A stretch of DNA of 60,000 nt from Polytrichum commune (GCA_950295325.1 OX485804.1:49540001-49600000); one strand, 5' to 3'. Shown: positions 46,851 through 57,400, numbered from the stretch's first letter. Notes: generated by a model not told the origin, from the sequence alone. A program made the numbers and translations.

Positions 46851-47902
46851 GAGAGTATGCCAAGAAAGTACGACACCATAATTCATAGTGCCACAGAGGA
46901 CTTTGACGATATGGATTCCCCCCCAAAAAAAGGAACTAAAAAATTAGAAGGCGGTAATGCTAACATCACCTTGCTTGGGAGGCGTAGAGAAAGTGTTGTG
47001 CATTTCTCCCCGGATTGTAATCAACTGGATGACCCAGTGATCCTTCCAGTGGCCTCCACTCTTCACAACGTCCACCTCCTCCTTGACATCGTCCAATTGA
47101 ATGATTTCAGGTTTTTTTCGGGCAACCCTTCGTTTTTTGGTCAACTTTGACTGCTCCACAACACTTTCATTCAAGTCGCGATTTTCAGAGCTGGCCGTGA
47201 GGTCCACGGGTGCGCTGGGACTGCCGTGGCTTGCAGGTGGTAATCGCATACCCGGGAGGGGAGGCCCGAAGGATTGTGGAAAAAGAAAAGGCATTTGAAC
47301 ACCCGGATGTGGAAACCCTCCGAAAAATGACACAGGTGGAATGCTACCTCCATGCATACGGAATCCGGACCCCATCGCGTGAGGGTTGGCAGCGGGTTTG
47401 TGTGGATGCGCACCACCACCCTGCGTCGGAGATCCTTGTGATTCCATGACTGCCAAGCACGTCCACAACATAAAAGTGTGAACATATATCATCAAGGGTT
47501 GAGACACCTAAAAAAATTAAATTAAATTAAATCAACAACCAAAAACCCCAAAAAACAATAATAATTGAAAGGCTCAAGTCCTACACCTGGGCTTGAAGGT
47601 GGATGCAGGTGACGAAGTGCAGGTGAATGTGCAAGCAAGGTCTGGGGAGGGAGTGCGCTGATGCACTGGAAGGAGGTGTGGGAACCCCTGGAGGGCGGGG
47701 GAGGCGGGAGCCTACCTAGCGGGCCTCACAGCCGGAAACCCAGGGTTTCCTGGCGGAAGCCCTTGCCCAAACCAGTGCCGCTGGCAGGTATGCCAGCAGG
47801 GCAAACCCCCATTGCCGCTCCCTCCCGTGAGGTAAGCGGGGGAGTTGGTCGGCCAATCCCGGCAGCGGGTTGACTGCCGCTGCCCATGGTGTGGCATGGG
47901 CC

Positions 47903-48165
47903 TAAGATAGTTTGTAGTTCACCACCTAGTTATAATAGCATTCTTGCAGCATGGGCAAACGTTCCCGCATTAGAATAGACTGTCGCAAATCTCAAGGTCA
48001 TGCTTCTTCAAATGAAGACACTCATGAATCTGCAAGGAGGAGATACTTCTAGCATTGATAAGGTGTTTTTCATCCGGACTTCCCAACAAGATCCCAAAGG
48101 TCCTACCAAGAAGTTGGCCATCTTAAAAAGGACTGTGACTGAGAATACATTAAGGAGCTTAAGAG
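47903..48165 (+). pseudogene. Ty1/copia gag fragment, 3' part
   Basis: Continues the frame of 43840-43964 across the TAA target site: KIVCSSPPSYNSILAAWANV, a stop where a Gln would be expected, then TVANLKVMLLQMKTLMNLQG. This is the conserved middle of copia gag. A +1 shift near 48105 leads to a zinc-knuckle-like YQEVGHLKKDCD. Fits an old, dead gag split by the Harbinger insertion. Confidence 0.75.

Positions 48166-48167
<2 letters not shown>

Positions 48168-48210
<43 letters not shown>
48168..48210. repeat. (GA)n microsatellite
   Basis: About 20 uninterrupted GA units directly after the copia gag fragment. Confidence 0.97.
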
Positions 48211-48213
<3 letters not shown>

Positions 48214-50689
48214 ATTAATTCATTCTCACACATGTTTAACAAACAAAAAATGCATATTGTTTGGTCATCTATCCAACTTCACTCCTAACTAATGATTGTG
48301 CGATTTTATCATGTACATGAAGCATGATAATGTGTGTACATATGAAGGATTTAAATGGAATCAATCACATTTTATATTGAATAATGATTATTTGTTTATT
48401 GGATTTTGAATCATCTGCGCCATCATAAGCAAAATGACATGGCCACTCAAATTGAACATATCTTACTTGCTTGCATTAATCCATTATTTTAGATTGCATC
48501 GTATTTATCGATATTTTTTTAATGAGAATCCGTCGTCCACACAAGAATCCAACCGTACCAAGTAATTTAACATCTAAAATAAAATTTGTTATATGAACAA
48601 TACGGTTGTTGTCTCATACAAGGGGTTTTTTTTCACATGTGGATTTAGGGTTTTTTTAGTTTGTACAACAATACTAGATTTTTGCACGACTCCCAACTCT
48701 TTCACAATTGGTATTATGATGTTCTTTCTTATTCATATGAGTATTTTAAATAATTTCTCAGTGATTTCAAATATTTAGAGGAATTTATGTTCATAACACA
48801 AAGACTTGACATTCATGAGCGGTCACCATATGCAAATGGCTATATGCGTGTATTTTGTTATAGGTAGTATTCGCATGAGTCATGGCAATTACAACCTACA
48901 ACAAAATACACCCGATAACTAGCATGCAAGTTAAATAGGGAATCGGCAGTTTCAAACAAAAAATGATGCCGTCTTATATGTTATTCTGACATCACTAAAC
49001 CAACATACAACCATCCCTCCTGAATGTGTGCATTGTTTGCTACTTACTTCACCAAATTAGAATAACTTTAGGCATTAAGTTGTACATTAGTGGGATGAAC
49101 TTAATCAAAGTCATGGTTAGGATGGTAATTATTGGAGTTATATTATGAATAATACTTTTTATATAAAATAAATTTTATTTTCTCTTGAAATTTTTGAAAT
49201 TTTATGCATCTTATATTGATTATGCTATATACTATAAATATTTAGCTAGCCATGATTTTAATTAATTAATCCTAGTGTATCATCAAGATATTTCATCACA
49301 TCTCATTGAAAACGTATCTTATCATGTAATCTTAATGCATTGGCCTTAATATAAAATCAATTTTATGATGAAATATTGCATTGGCACTATGTATTTGGGA
49401 CATTGGGGTTTCCATCAAGTATTTTTGGCCATCAATTATCAACTAACAAACGGAAACATTTAGCTAGTTTGGTCTTTGATGTTTGTGTGTCTTGATCATC
49501 CGTCATTTGTTTCCCACGAGTATTACCCACCGCTTCACAATCATGGTCTTCATTCGCGCTTTTCGCACAAACAACTTGGCAATTGTCGTCATTATTTTCA
49601 CCAATGTCATTCATGACTCAAACAACATTGATTGAACATGAAAATGAGTGATGTGTTTATCATCGCTACCAAGCTTCCTGTTGTCATCAACATATTCATT
49701 TGCAAACAATTGGTTCATAAGCTCATGTTCAAGTCTTGCCTATACCATACCCTATGGGTTTAAAAAGATTAATAATTTCAATCAAGATTGTAGTGAACAA
49801 AGGTTTTGGTTGTGAAACAAGAGAACTTGACGTGACAATTTATGCAATTTATAATAGAAGAAATATGTAAGTAAAAAAAGGGTCCATGTGCTAATTTATT
49901 TTTTAAAAAAATTGATACAAATTTAATAAAATTATTTGTTTGAATGACAAAAGTTCATTGTATCCATTGAGAAGACTAAACAAATTAGAAGCATTTTACA
50001 ACAAACTCAATTCCAGTTGCCTACATATAAGTAGGATATCCCGAATATGCTAAAGTATTTGCTTATATAATTTGGTATAAATGGCAGATGCATAGTATTG
50101 ATCTCATAGTAGATTCTAGTATGCACCCTTGTAGATGGTAGAGATAGAGTGTTGAAGATGCAAAATTTACTCCCTAGCATTCACCATGCCCCCAATCTAG
50201 AAATTTCATCTATGAAATCTTGAATATTTAAGCAATTTGTTAAATTAACTTGGTTAGGTGTATAGTTGCCGAATTAAGTTGCTTGAGTGCCAAGTGCTAA
50301 AATCAAGGTCTATACGAATATTGAACATACTGAGTGCCGAATCCGAAATGCCCAAATGTTGGTTAGAGTATGTGTGTCAAAACTCGTGTGTTGTATTGGA
50401 AATTTTTCAACGAAGCCTATGCGTGGCTCTGCAAACCCTCTAAGTGTGTGATATCCAAATTAAGAACGCATACCATGACCCAAACTTGAATGCTCAAAAT
50501 CAAAGTTTCAAAATATTGATCCTTGATTCCAAAACAATGTTCAAACGAGGATGCCAGGTGAGTGCCAAAAAAACAAAGTTTGTTGAAACATAATCGATCA
50601 TTACGTTTGATCCCTCTTTGAGAAACTTTACATATAACTTTATTGTTTTACCATCCTCTTCATCATATTCTAGACATACCTAAATTGAA
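48211..50689. other. Gene-free AT-rich stretch
   Basis: Long AT-rich sequence with only short, domain-free frames on either strand. I see no gene, RNA gene or element terminus. Confidence 0.45.
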
Positions 50690-51015
50690 CATAACAATGA
50701 ATTGAACACTTAAATTTGATTGGTATGTGGTTAGATGTGAAGCTCATAATAAACACCATAAAGACATGTGTATTAAAGAGATTGAACTACATGCTCAAAA
50801 AATATTAGCCATTCTAGACTCAATAGTCAACATGATGGGGGGACCTATATGACCAGTTAATAAGCATGAGCATCTTCATTCTGATAATGCATAAAATATT
50901 CATATGAGCTCCAAGCACAATTTTGGATTTGTTAATTATCTTGCCCTAATTGTGTGTTTCATATCCTACGAGAAGTAGGTGCAGAAAGAAAAAGTATCCG
51001 AGTAACACACATCTA
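50690..51015 (+). repeat. Dispersed repeat family A, near-complete copy upstream of UREF
   Basis: 'aattgaacacttaaatttgattggtatgtggttagatgtgaagctcataataaacacc', 'gacatgtgtattaaagagattgaactacatgctcaaaa', 'ctagactcaatagtcaacatg', 'catcttcattctgataatgcat', 'cctacgagaagtaggtgcag'. It ends about 240 bp before the UREF start codon, so it may lie in or next to the promoter. Confidence 0.85.
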
Positions 51016-51253
51016 CTCTGATGCATAGTCCTTCGATTCAATTTTCATTCCCAAACAGGATCTCTGAAATTATTTGGTCTTAACCCTAATCTAAAGAGTT
51101 CTTAGGGCTTTGCCTTTAGAAGCGCAGATGCTGTCAAGATCCTCACGAATGCAGATCCTAGAGAACGCATCATAATGTTGAGGGATTCAATATCGGAATG
51201 ATGTCGTTGTAACTTAAGCTCATCAGCATCTCAGATTCTAAGCCTCCCGCACG

Positions 51254-52048
51254 ATGGAAACCCAAGAAGCAATCTGCAAGAGCGGCAGTGAAGGTGGTGG
51301 AGATGGTGATGATGGCGAGAGAGCAATCAACGAAGAAGAGAGGGTTAGCTCCGACACAGGGTTTCTAGCATGGAGCACCTGGCAGTTGATAGATTCGATA
51401 CTTCCGACGGGAGGGTTTGCGCACTCGTATGGTCTGGAGGCAGCGACGCAGGCGGGGATAGTGTACGATGCGCAAACGGTGGAGAAGTTTGCTATGACGG
51501 TGTTGGAGAGTGCGGGTGCGTTGCTGTTGCCTTTCGTCTTCACAGCCTGCAATAAAGAGATGGTAGGGTTAGAGGACTGGATCGCATTGGATTGGAGTTT
51601 ACATGCTGTGATGACAAACCATGTCGCCAGGGCGGCGTCCATTGGGCAAGGGAAAGCGTTGATGCGTTTGGCAGGGACGGTGTTCAAGGAAATTGCACAG
51701 GAAGTGGCCACAATGCGTTCTTGCTTGTTGACCAAACCCTCGCGAGCGCACGGCCACCATGCCGTCGTTTTTGGACGGATGTTAGGGTTACTCGGTGTTG
51801 ATTGTGTCACGGCCCAGAGAGCATATTTGTTCTTGAATCTGCGAGATGTTTTGTCAGCGGCCACGAGATTGAACCTCATCGGGCCGATGGAGGCGGCCTT
51901 GTTGCAACATCGTCATGCCAAGTTGGCCGAACTGGTGTTGGCCAAGTATGCCAACAGGAGTAGTCTTGATGCTTATCAAATCTCTCCTGTCCTTGACACG
52001 GTTCAAGGAGCGCACACTCAACTGTTCTCTCGCCTGTTTTGCTCGTGA
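51254..52048 (+). CDS. UREF: Urease accessory protein UreF
   Basis: 264-codon single exon, as in other plants. UreF joins UreD and UreG in the complex that loads nickel and CO2 into urease, allowing plants to recycle urea nitrogen in the cytosol. Visible features: an acidic, Gly-rich N-terminus; the family signature QLIDSILPTGGFAHSYGLEA; AATQAGIV; a helical middle (LDWSLHAVMTNHVARAASIG); and RAHGHHAVVFGRMLGLLGVD followed by the conserved C-terminal LFLNLRDVLSAATRLNLIGP. ATG at 51254 is the first in frame. No disabling change is seen. The C-terminal part is duplicated just downstream. Confidence 0.96.
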   Translation: METQEAICKSGSEGGGDGDDGERAINEEERVSSDTGFLAWSTWQLIDSILPTGGFAHSYGLEAATQAGIVYDAQTVEKFAMTVLESAGALLLPFVFTACNKEMVGLEDWIALDWSLHAVMTNHVARAASIGQGKALMRLAGTVFKEIAQEVATMRSCLLTKPSRAHGHHAVVFGRMLGLLGVDCVTAQRAYLFLNLRDVLSAATRLNLIGPMEAALLQHRHAKLAELVLAKYANRSSLDAYQISPVLDTVQGAHTQLFSRLFCS

Positions 52049-52132
52049 ATACACAATATGCAAAATCGCGGAGTAGATTGTGGAATTCACATCACCACAT
52101 GATCATGTGATTAGAAGCTCTTGTGTTTAAGG

Positions 52133-52310
52133 AGATGTTTGTCAGCGACCACGAGATTGAACCTCATCGAGCTGACGGAGGTGGCCTTGTTGCAACATCG
52201 CTATGCCAAGTTGGCCGAAAAGATGTTGGCCAAGTATGCCAATAGGAATTAGTCTTGATGCTTATCAATTTTCTCCTGTCCTTGACATGGTTTCAAGGAG
52301 CGGATACTCA
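52133..52310 (+). pseudogene. Duplicated 3' fragment of UREF
   Basis: Repeats about 175 bp of the UREF coding region (51846-52020) with roughly 90% identity by eye: 'gatgtttgtcagcgaccacgagattgaacc', 'ccttgttgcaacatcg', 'gccaagttggccgaa', 'gatgcttatcaa...ctcctgtccttgaca'. The offset is about 288 bp. Small indels (near 52250 and 52290) shift the frame, so it is not coding. Confidence 0.92.
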
Positions 52311-52464
52311 TCACCACATGAAGCATGCGGTTAAAGTTGGCTCCTATTTCAAAAGTAATCATCATCTTCGCAAATATCCTACTCAGCGCGAAGGGCACCT
52401 CCTACGGAATCGTGGATCATTAGAAGAAAATCGCCGGAAGGATGGGATCGATGGACATGAGTTT

Positions 52465-52640
52465 TCCAGACTTTGGGCCCTGGATGCATGCGCATTGGCT
52501 CTTTCCGTGATCCACCGATGCCAGAAGAAGTTATTGAGCTCATTAAGTATCTGGTGGAGCATGGCATCGCATTTCTGGACGCAGCTGACGTCTACGGGCC
52601 TCACACCAGTAAATTTTGGTGGCGAAGGTGTGTGCACAGC
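52465..52640 (+). pseudogene. Aldo-keto reductase N-terminal fragment
   Basis: One frame reads LGPGCMRIGSFRDPPMPEEV, then IELIKYLVEHGIAFLDAADV and YGPHTSKFW. This is the first alpha/beta unit of plant perakine reductase/auxin-induced-type aldo-keto reductases, including the catalytic Asp and Tyr (DAADVYGPH). There is no clear start codon, and no later AKR exons (catalytic Lys, His, NADPH site) were found downstream. It is most likely a displaced gene fragment. Confidence 0.7.
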
Positions 52641-54188
52641 AATTTCATTGCAAGTTAGCTCTCTGTGCTACCTGTTCTAGAGGATTATGAAGGATCACTA
52701 GGAAACTGTATTGGTCAGCAATTGCTAATTGAAACTCTACACAGTAACTTATCTTGATTACAAGACCACAGTGGATTGCCTGTAGAATCTAACGTATTGA
52801 ACAAGCACCCACAAGAATTCCACGAGGGACAAGGTCCTTAAATCCTACAATCACGATCGCGCACCTGAGTAGTTTGGTGCCATTTGAAGTTGTTCATCTG
52901 ACGACTAATCGTTTCTTAATTCCATCGTGTACTTGTAGGCCATCAAAGCCAGGTGCAACAATATTGAAATAGGCAGTGAATTTGGAAAAGCTGGCTCTGA
53001 TAAAGGTCGGCTCCTGTATCAACCGGGGAGCATGTGCGCACGCCTTGTGAAGCAAGTTTGCAGCGGCTAGGTGGACAGAAATTGGATTGTAGACTCTAGA
53101 GGCGATCTTTCTGGAGAAGATCAGGCAGACCTTTACAGATCCTCAATGGCCGGTGCAGGAATGGGGGGAGTACAGCAAGACTATTGACCGGACCATATCC
53201 AAACGCACTTCCATGAGACGCAAAACTATCTTCACACTCAGTTGCTTGGGACTTCTTCTAACTTTGACAAAAGATTGCTACGAAGTGTCTCGCTGATATA
53301 TTCCACGAAAGTGTATGAAATCCGCGTTTCTGCGACCTTGACACTGTGAGACGACTCGAACACTTCGTTGAGATATTGTAGTAACGTCCTTGCTGGATAT
53401 GGTCCTGGGAAAATGGTTTCTCGGGGTCAGCACCAAGCAGGATTAGTGAAGGAGTTCTACATCCTAATTTCCTCAGGATGTAGATGTGTAGGAAATTCAC
53501 AAACAGAAGTTTGCGTCTGCATTGCAAGTAGATTACCTCTGCGCAGGAGTTTGAATATATTGATATCATAGGCTCACCATATCCATCATACACGCAGTTG
53601 GATTGGCTAAGCAACGTAAGTAAATGCAGATGGAATGTACCCAAGAAGCTTAGGTGTAAAACTGCACCTCTGTTAAGTTAATGTGGTGCCTTGAATATTT
53701 CAGCAATTAAGCCCGCTCTGCATGTCCACTTCCGCACAGGTTAGAGCTTAGGTTCTGAAAACAAAAACGTCGAGAATCCACAACAGGGTACTGAAAACTA
53801 TTGACAAACATTTCAACACAACAACTAATATGACTTCTCAGCAGAAGATCGCATGCTTATTTGAAACTTGTACAGAATCTAACCCCATCAATGCGCTTCT
53901 TTTGGTCTCATCATATTTGGAGGGTTCCAACTTGTATGCCTAAAGGAGCCTGTAATCATCAATTTATTTGTTGGAAGCAAGGTATTCAGAAGACCATCAC
54001 ATATCTGGGTACTAATTGTAGATGCATGCAATTAGATGTCATGCACAACGAATACTCTGACCACTGCTTATATGAAATTTGTACAACTTGGAGCAGCCAA
54101 GGGATATGAGCATTAACTTCGGGTTGGAAGAATGACGATATCTATTGTTTTTAAGGATGAAGAAATTCAATAAGGGCCACTATTACAT

Positions 54189-54350
54189 CTAACCCGAAGA
54201 CTGCATATTCCACTCATTCTGTGGAGATATTTCCTTTGCAGCATATTCAGTGAATTTCAAATCCTCCCTGACGAAAATTCTATAAAAAGTTGGATCAGCT
54301 CTCTTTCCCATCGACTCCACCTCCCCAACTGGAAGTGTCGGAATAAGCAT
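54189..54350 (-). CDS. Unrecognised 53-aa frame, possibly a terminal exon
   Basis: Minus-strand ATG at 54350 to TAG at 54189. The product starts MLIPTLPVGEVESMGKRADP and continues with TFYRIFVREDLKFTEYAAKE. Residue mix and codon use look protein-like, and a possible splice acceptor (CACTTCCAG) lies just inside it. I do not recognise the family and found no upstream exon. It may be a gene fragment. Confidence 0.3.
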   Translation of the reverse strand: MLIPTLPVGEVESMGKRADPTFYRIFVREDLKFTEYAAKEISPQNEWNMQSSG

Positions 54351-54729
54351 AGTGAAAACTTCAATAATAAAATATTACTACACTTCAATCCTGGTGATAT
54401 TAGATGGAAAAGTGGAGGATTATAAACGCACCAACATGCACAACTATCAGGACGTAAGGTATTCCACAAATGTCTCAGAGTACTTAGTACAATTCCTAAT
54501 TACCCAAGGGGCTAAGGGCCCTAAGATTTTGTACTAGAGCTATTCAATGAAAACACATATCGGAAAAATCCAGCGCTGCCCTACATTTCATGAGCACAAG
54601 TTAACCCATGACATCGGAGTCATTACAAATAGTCTATTTGTCAGGCCAGTAGACACTACATTATGAACATAGTTTCTACTACCTGAGTAAAAGTACTCTA
54701 GACTTCCATCTTAGCATCCAAGTGAGGAG

Positions 54730-54811
54730 GGCGAACCAACCCATACACTGGTTCCTTGTTGGATGACTGCAGCCCTGCCTCCAAAGGCACCAGTGTATGG
54801 GTTGTTTCGCC
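54730..54811. other. 23-bp near-perfect inverted repeat, 36-nt loop
   Basis: Left arm 54730-54752 (GGCGAACCAACCCATACACT + GGT) and right arm 54789-54811 pair with a single mismatch; flanking GAGG/CCTC and CCTT/AAGG add more pairs. The transcript of either strand would form a compact hairpin the size of a small plant miRNA precursor. The arm sequence is not a miRNA that I know. A tiny foldback transposon or chance palindrome is possible. Confidence 0.6.
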
Positions 54812-55648
54812 TCAACCACATCCAACTGATACGCAATTCATTAGAAATCAAGGAGTAGTGATGCACAGACCTACAAATGACAAATTTGGACAAGTATGAA
54901 CATGAAGGTGAGAACATTATTGGACTGACATCATTGGATTGCCAAAACCAGGAAAATCTACACATCAAGACATGGACAAGACCATGTAGACACAAACTTA
55001 CAGCTCCAAAGTGCCACAGACTACAAGAGGAGAGATGTACCCCGTTCGACCTCTGAGCAAGAATAATCTCAATATGAAAACCTTAGATTCATTTGAGGAT
55101 ATTACATCCAACAGCAAGACCATGTCTACATGCTCATTCTGTAAAAACAGGTGGCACAAATCACAAAAGACTTGTTCATTGGGGAGCAGTATGCTCCAAT
55201 GGCATGTTGCAAGCATTGGAGGCTACTTTGCCTCACTCTATTTTCATGCACAAGAATTTTTTTGATAATAATTTTGCTGTAGAGAAATACGAGATTTCAA
55301 CCTAAATGATAAGGAAGGTCACCAAATAAATATCTACCACGACCATACTGGACAACAGATATGGCAGAGACAACATCATTAATTCCCACTCTTTATGATC
55401 TATGAACAATGTAAGTCAACCATCCAAAGCATGCACCCTAAAACCCTATCCATATCCACTAAGCAAACCCGACATGCTCTTTTTCCCAAAAATGATTACT
55501 CCTCTATAACCTGATGACAATAAATTGTTTGACAATTTTTTTGATCTCTGCTCTTCGTTACCTGAACCAGAGGTAACGAACGGAAGATGGCGAAACAGAT
55601 CTGCAGAGATGCCACCGAGGTGCGTGACATTATGCTTGATTGAATCAA

Positions 55649-56735
55649 TCAAGCTGTTGAACAGCAGCCACCTTTCCTTGGCTGAAGGTCATCGAGACCA
55701 GCCAACCTTTGGCTGCTTCCCAGAACTGTATTGGACTTCATAGACGTCGACGATGTAAGTGACTTCTTGCTCACTATTTTATAGATCTCTTTCACAACTG
55801 TTTGGAATGCGTTGGTAACGTTCGTAGCATCCATAGCTGAGGTTTCGATGAACGACAGATTCTCCCGTTGTGCCAGGGATGTGGCTTCTTCTTGCGACAC
55901 TTCTCGAATGTGATCCAGATCGCATTTGTTGCCCACGAGCATCACCACAACACTTGCGTCCGAATGCACTGCAAATTACCAGCATGTAATCCACTTAAGT
56001 TCACGGACCTTATTTGGTCATTTATCTTTATCAGACATCTATGTGAGTGGTGTGTGTTTAGGTTAGATCTAAGAATGGAAGCCAACAACAAGGCATGTGT
56101 GGAAAAGTGATTGGACTACGTCCTCAACATTTATCGACCACTCTAGACTCAGTAGTGCACAAAATTGGGACCTGGGGATTCATTTATAGAATCGCATGCA
56201 CACATACACTTTCGATTAATCACAACTAAATCATTTAACTCGAAATGGATATACATGCTCGAAACAATCGACTGACATGTGCCAGCCTTCGCAAGATCGT
56301 GCAGTAATAATGAAGTTGCCATCAAAAGGACATCCCATCCATAAGCCTTACTCGTTTGAAATTGTGAAAAACGTAATAAGGGGTTGTTACTGGCTGCGTA
56401 CCTCTCAGTTCGTCCAACCAGCGACCTACATTTTCGAATGTGCCTCTCCGACTGATGTCATATACAATAAGTGCGCCAACTGCGCCTCTGTAGTAAGCCG
56501 AAGTCACTGCACGAAACCGCTCCTGACCAGCAGTATCCCAGATCTGTGCCTTGATCTCCTTGCCGTCAATCTCCATGCTCTGCGTCTGAAACTCCACGCC
56601 AATGGTTGCTTTCGAGTTCAGATTAAACTCATTCCGTGCATATCTGGATAGCAGGTTAGACTTCCCCACCGCTGAGTCTCCAATCAGCACCACCTTGAAC
56701 AGATAGTCCTCACTTTTGTCGTCGTTGTACGCCAT
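55649..56735 (-). CDS. RABA5: Rab GTPase, RABA5 (Rab11-like) type, two exons
   Basis: Small GTPase of the plant Rab11/RABA group, which directs vesicles between the trans-Golgi network, endosomes and the cell surface or cell plate. Exon 1 is 56735-56402; exon 2 is 55968-55649; the 433-bp intron is GT-AG and in phase, giving 217 aa. All G motifs are present: GDSAVGKS (P-loop), ATIGVEF (switch I), [11 protein letters not shown] (switch II), NKCD (guanine specificity) and ETSA. The C-terminus KGGCCSTA carries the double-cysteine prenylation site. [20 protein letters not shown] at the start and [11 protein letters not shown] near the end are closest, from memory of the family, to RABA5a. The intron holds a family A repeat. 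No defect is seen. Confidence 0.96.
55990..56250 (+). repeat. Family A repeat in the RABA5 intron
   Basis: 'tatttggtcatttatctttatcagacatctatgtgagtgg', 'ttaggttagatctaagaatggaagcc', 'ggcatgtgtggaaaagtgattggactacgtcctcaac', 'tctagactcagtag'. The 3' part of the family is lost. The repeat makes up over half of the 433-bp intron. Confidence 0.85.
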
Positions 56736-57400
56736 CCTTCAGATCCACGCAATACAAGAACTAATAATTTCACAAACTGAACTAACTCAACACCTGGAAA
56801 GATCCACAAAAATCTCTACAATACATATACAAAATAAAGAATGTCGCATGCTCCGTCGAACCCCGTTTCTGGCATACGATATACAAAACCTCGGGCCACC
56901 GTCAACTCAAGAAACTACCAGAAACACATACAATCCAAGTGTTCCAAGAAACTGCCCCGTCAAACTCCGAGATGCTCGCCTCTGCTAGCTCCCCGCTCTC
57001 GAAGCGATCTAGCTCGAAACTCGAGTGCTCATCCCATGCATAACTTCAGTTTCCCTAATCGCCACCGTAACAGTTCCCGCAAGGCTCTTTCGGTAGCTAC
57101 CGGACCTGGCTCCACAATGCCGTGCCCTTCCACCGGATCTTTCTCGCCGCACTGGTTCAAATCAATGCAGAGGATGCGGCGAGGCAGAGGGACCGACCAC
57201 ACATGGCTCCGAAGAGGCTCGTGGGGAGAGTCTGCTCTGCAGCACGGCCCGCTCCGGACCAGCAGCCCGCGATTTAGCTCCCCGGCGACCGGCGACCGGA
57301 GACCGGACCCTTCGGTCACCCGTAACCTAACCCCCTCGCCGTATGACGGCCCGCGGTCCACCCCCCGGTCACCCGGCGGATCTGCGCCCGGGTGACTGGC
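56736..57400 (-). promoter_or_regulatory. RABA5 upstream region with a GC-rich segment
   Basis: Immediately upstream of the RABA5 start codon is ordinary sequence, likely 5' UTR. It is followed from about 56950 to 57400 by the most GC-rich segment of the window, with many CG dinucleotides ('ggcgaccggcgaccggagaccgg', 'ccgcggtccaccccccggtcacccggcgg'). Long frames on both strands here reflect composition rather than genes. It may be a CpG-rich promoter; no TATA box is certain. Confidence 0.4.

Larger units (their letters stand above)
45706..47447 (-). pseudogene. PIF/Harbinger Myb/SANT-like ORF1, two exons, one internal stop
   Basis: Exon 1 is 47447-46970 (start MESQGSPTQGGGAH, Pro/Gly-rich, then a KKRRVARKK nuclear-signal-like run). 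The SANT/trihelix begins HWKDHWVIQLITIRGEMHNT and is split by a GT-AG intron (46191-46969) after PPKQ. Exon 2 (46190-45706) continues VDNWSRLHTKLVSMCPDFLK and ends with a basic, Met-rich helix. The two exons stay in phase over 321 codons. A TAG at 46102-46104 falls where related proteins have Trp (..CRKK-stop-STIYND..), so a single G-to-A change would truncate the protein inside the trihelix. Everything else looks intact, suggesting recent inactivation or a sequencing error. Confidence 0.8.
43965..47902 (+). mobile_element. PIF/Harbinger DNA transposon, complete, two genes
   Basis: 3,938 bp with terminal inverted repeats of about 26 bp: left GGCCCCTGCCACATGAGGGG, right (minus strand) GGCCCATGCCACACCATGGG. 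It is flanked by TAA on both sides (43962-43964, 47903-47905), the 3-bp duplication typical of PIF/Harbinger. It encodes an intact DDE transposase on the plus strand and a Myb/SANT-like partner on the minus strand, converging with a 26-base gap. Subterminal GC-rich motifs around 'cactgccggg' occur near both ends. The termini are GC-rich compared with the AT-rich surroundings. The transposase moves the element; the Myb-like protein normally binds the ends and helps nuclear entry. Confidence 0.93.
52700..55640. other. UREF-RABA5 intergenic region
   Basis: No complete gene recognised. A frame at about 53098-53290 (+) reads EKIRQTFTDPQWPVQEWGEY and looks protein-like, but I cannot assign it. The stretch also holds a short minus-strand frame (54189-54350) and a foldback (54730-54811), listed separately. 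The part just below 55649 should be the 3' UTR of RABA5. Confidence 0.4.

Noticed and set aside
51238-51879. 213-codon minus-strand frame
   Set aside because: Exact antisense shadow of UREF; the plus strand gives the full conserved UreF protein.
54711-54995. 94-codon minus-strand frame across the foldback
   Set aside because: It reads through both arms of the inverted repeat and shows no domain; the DNA structure is the better explanation.
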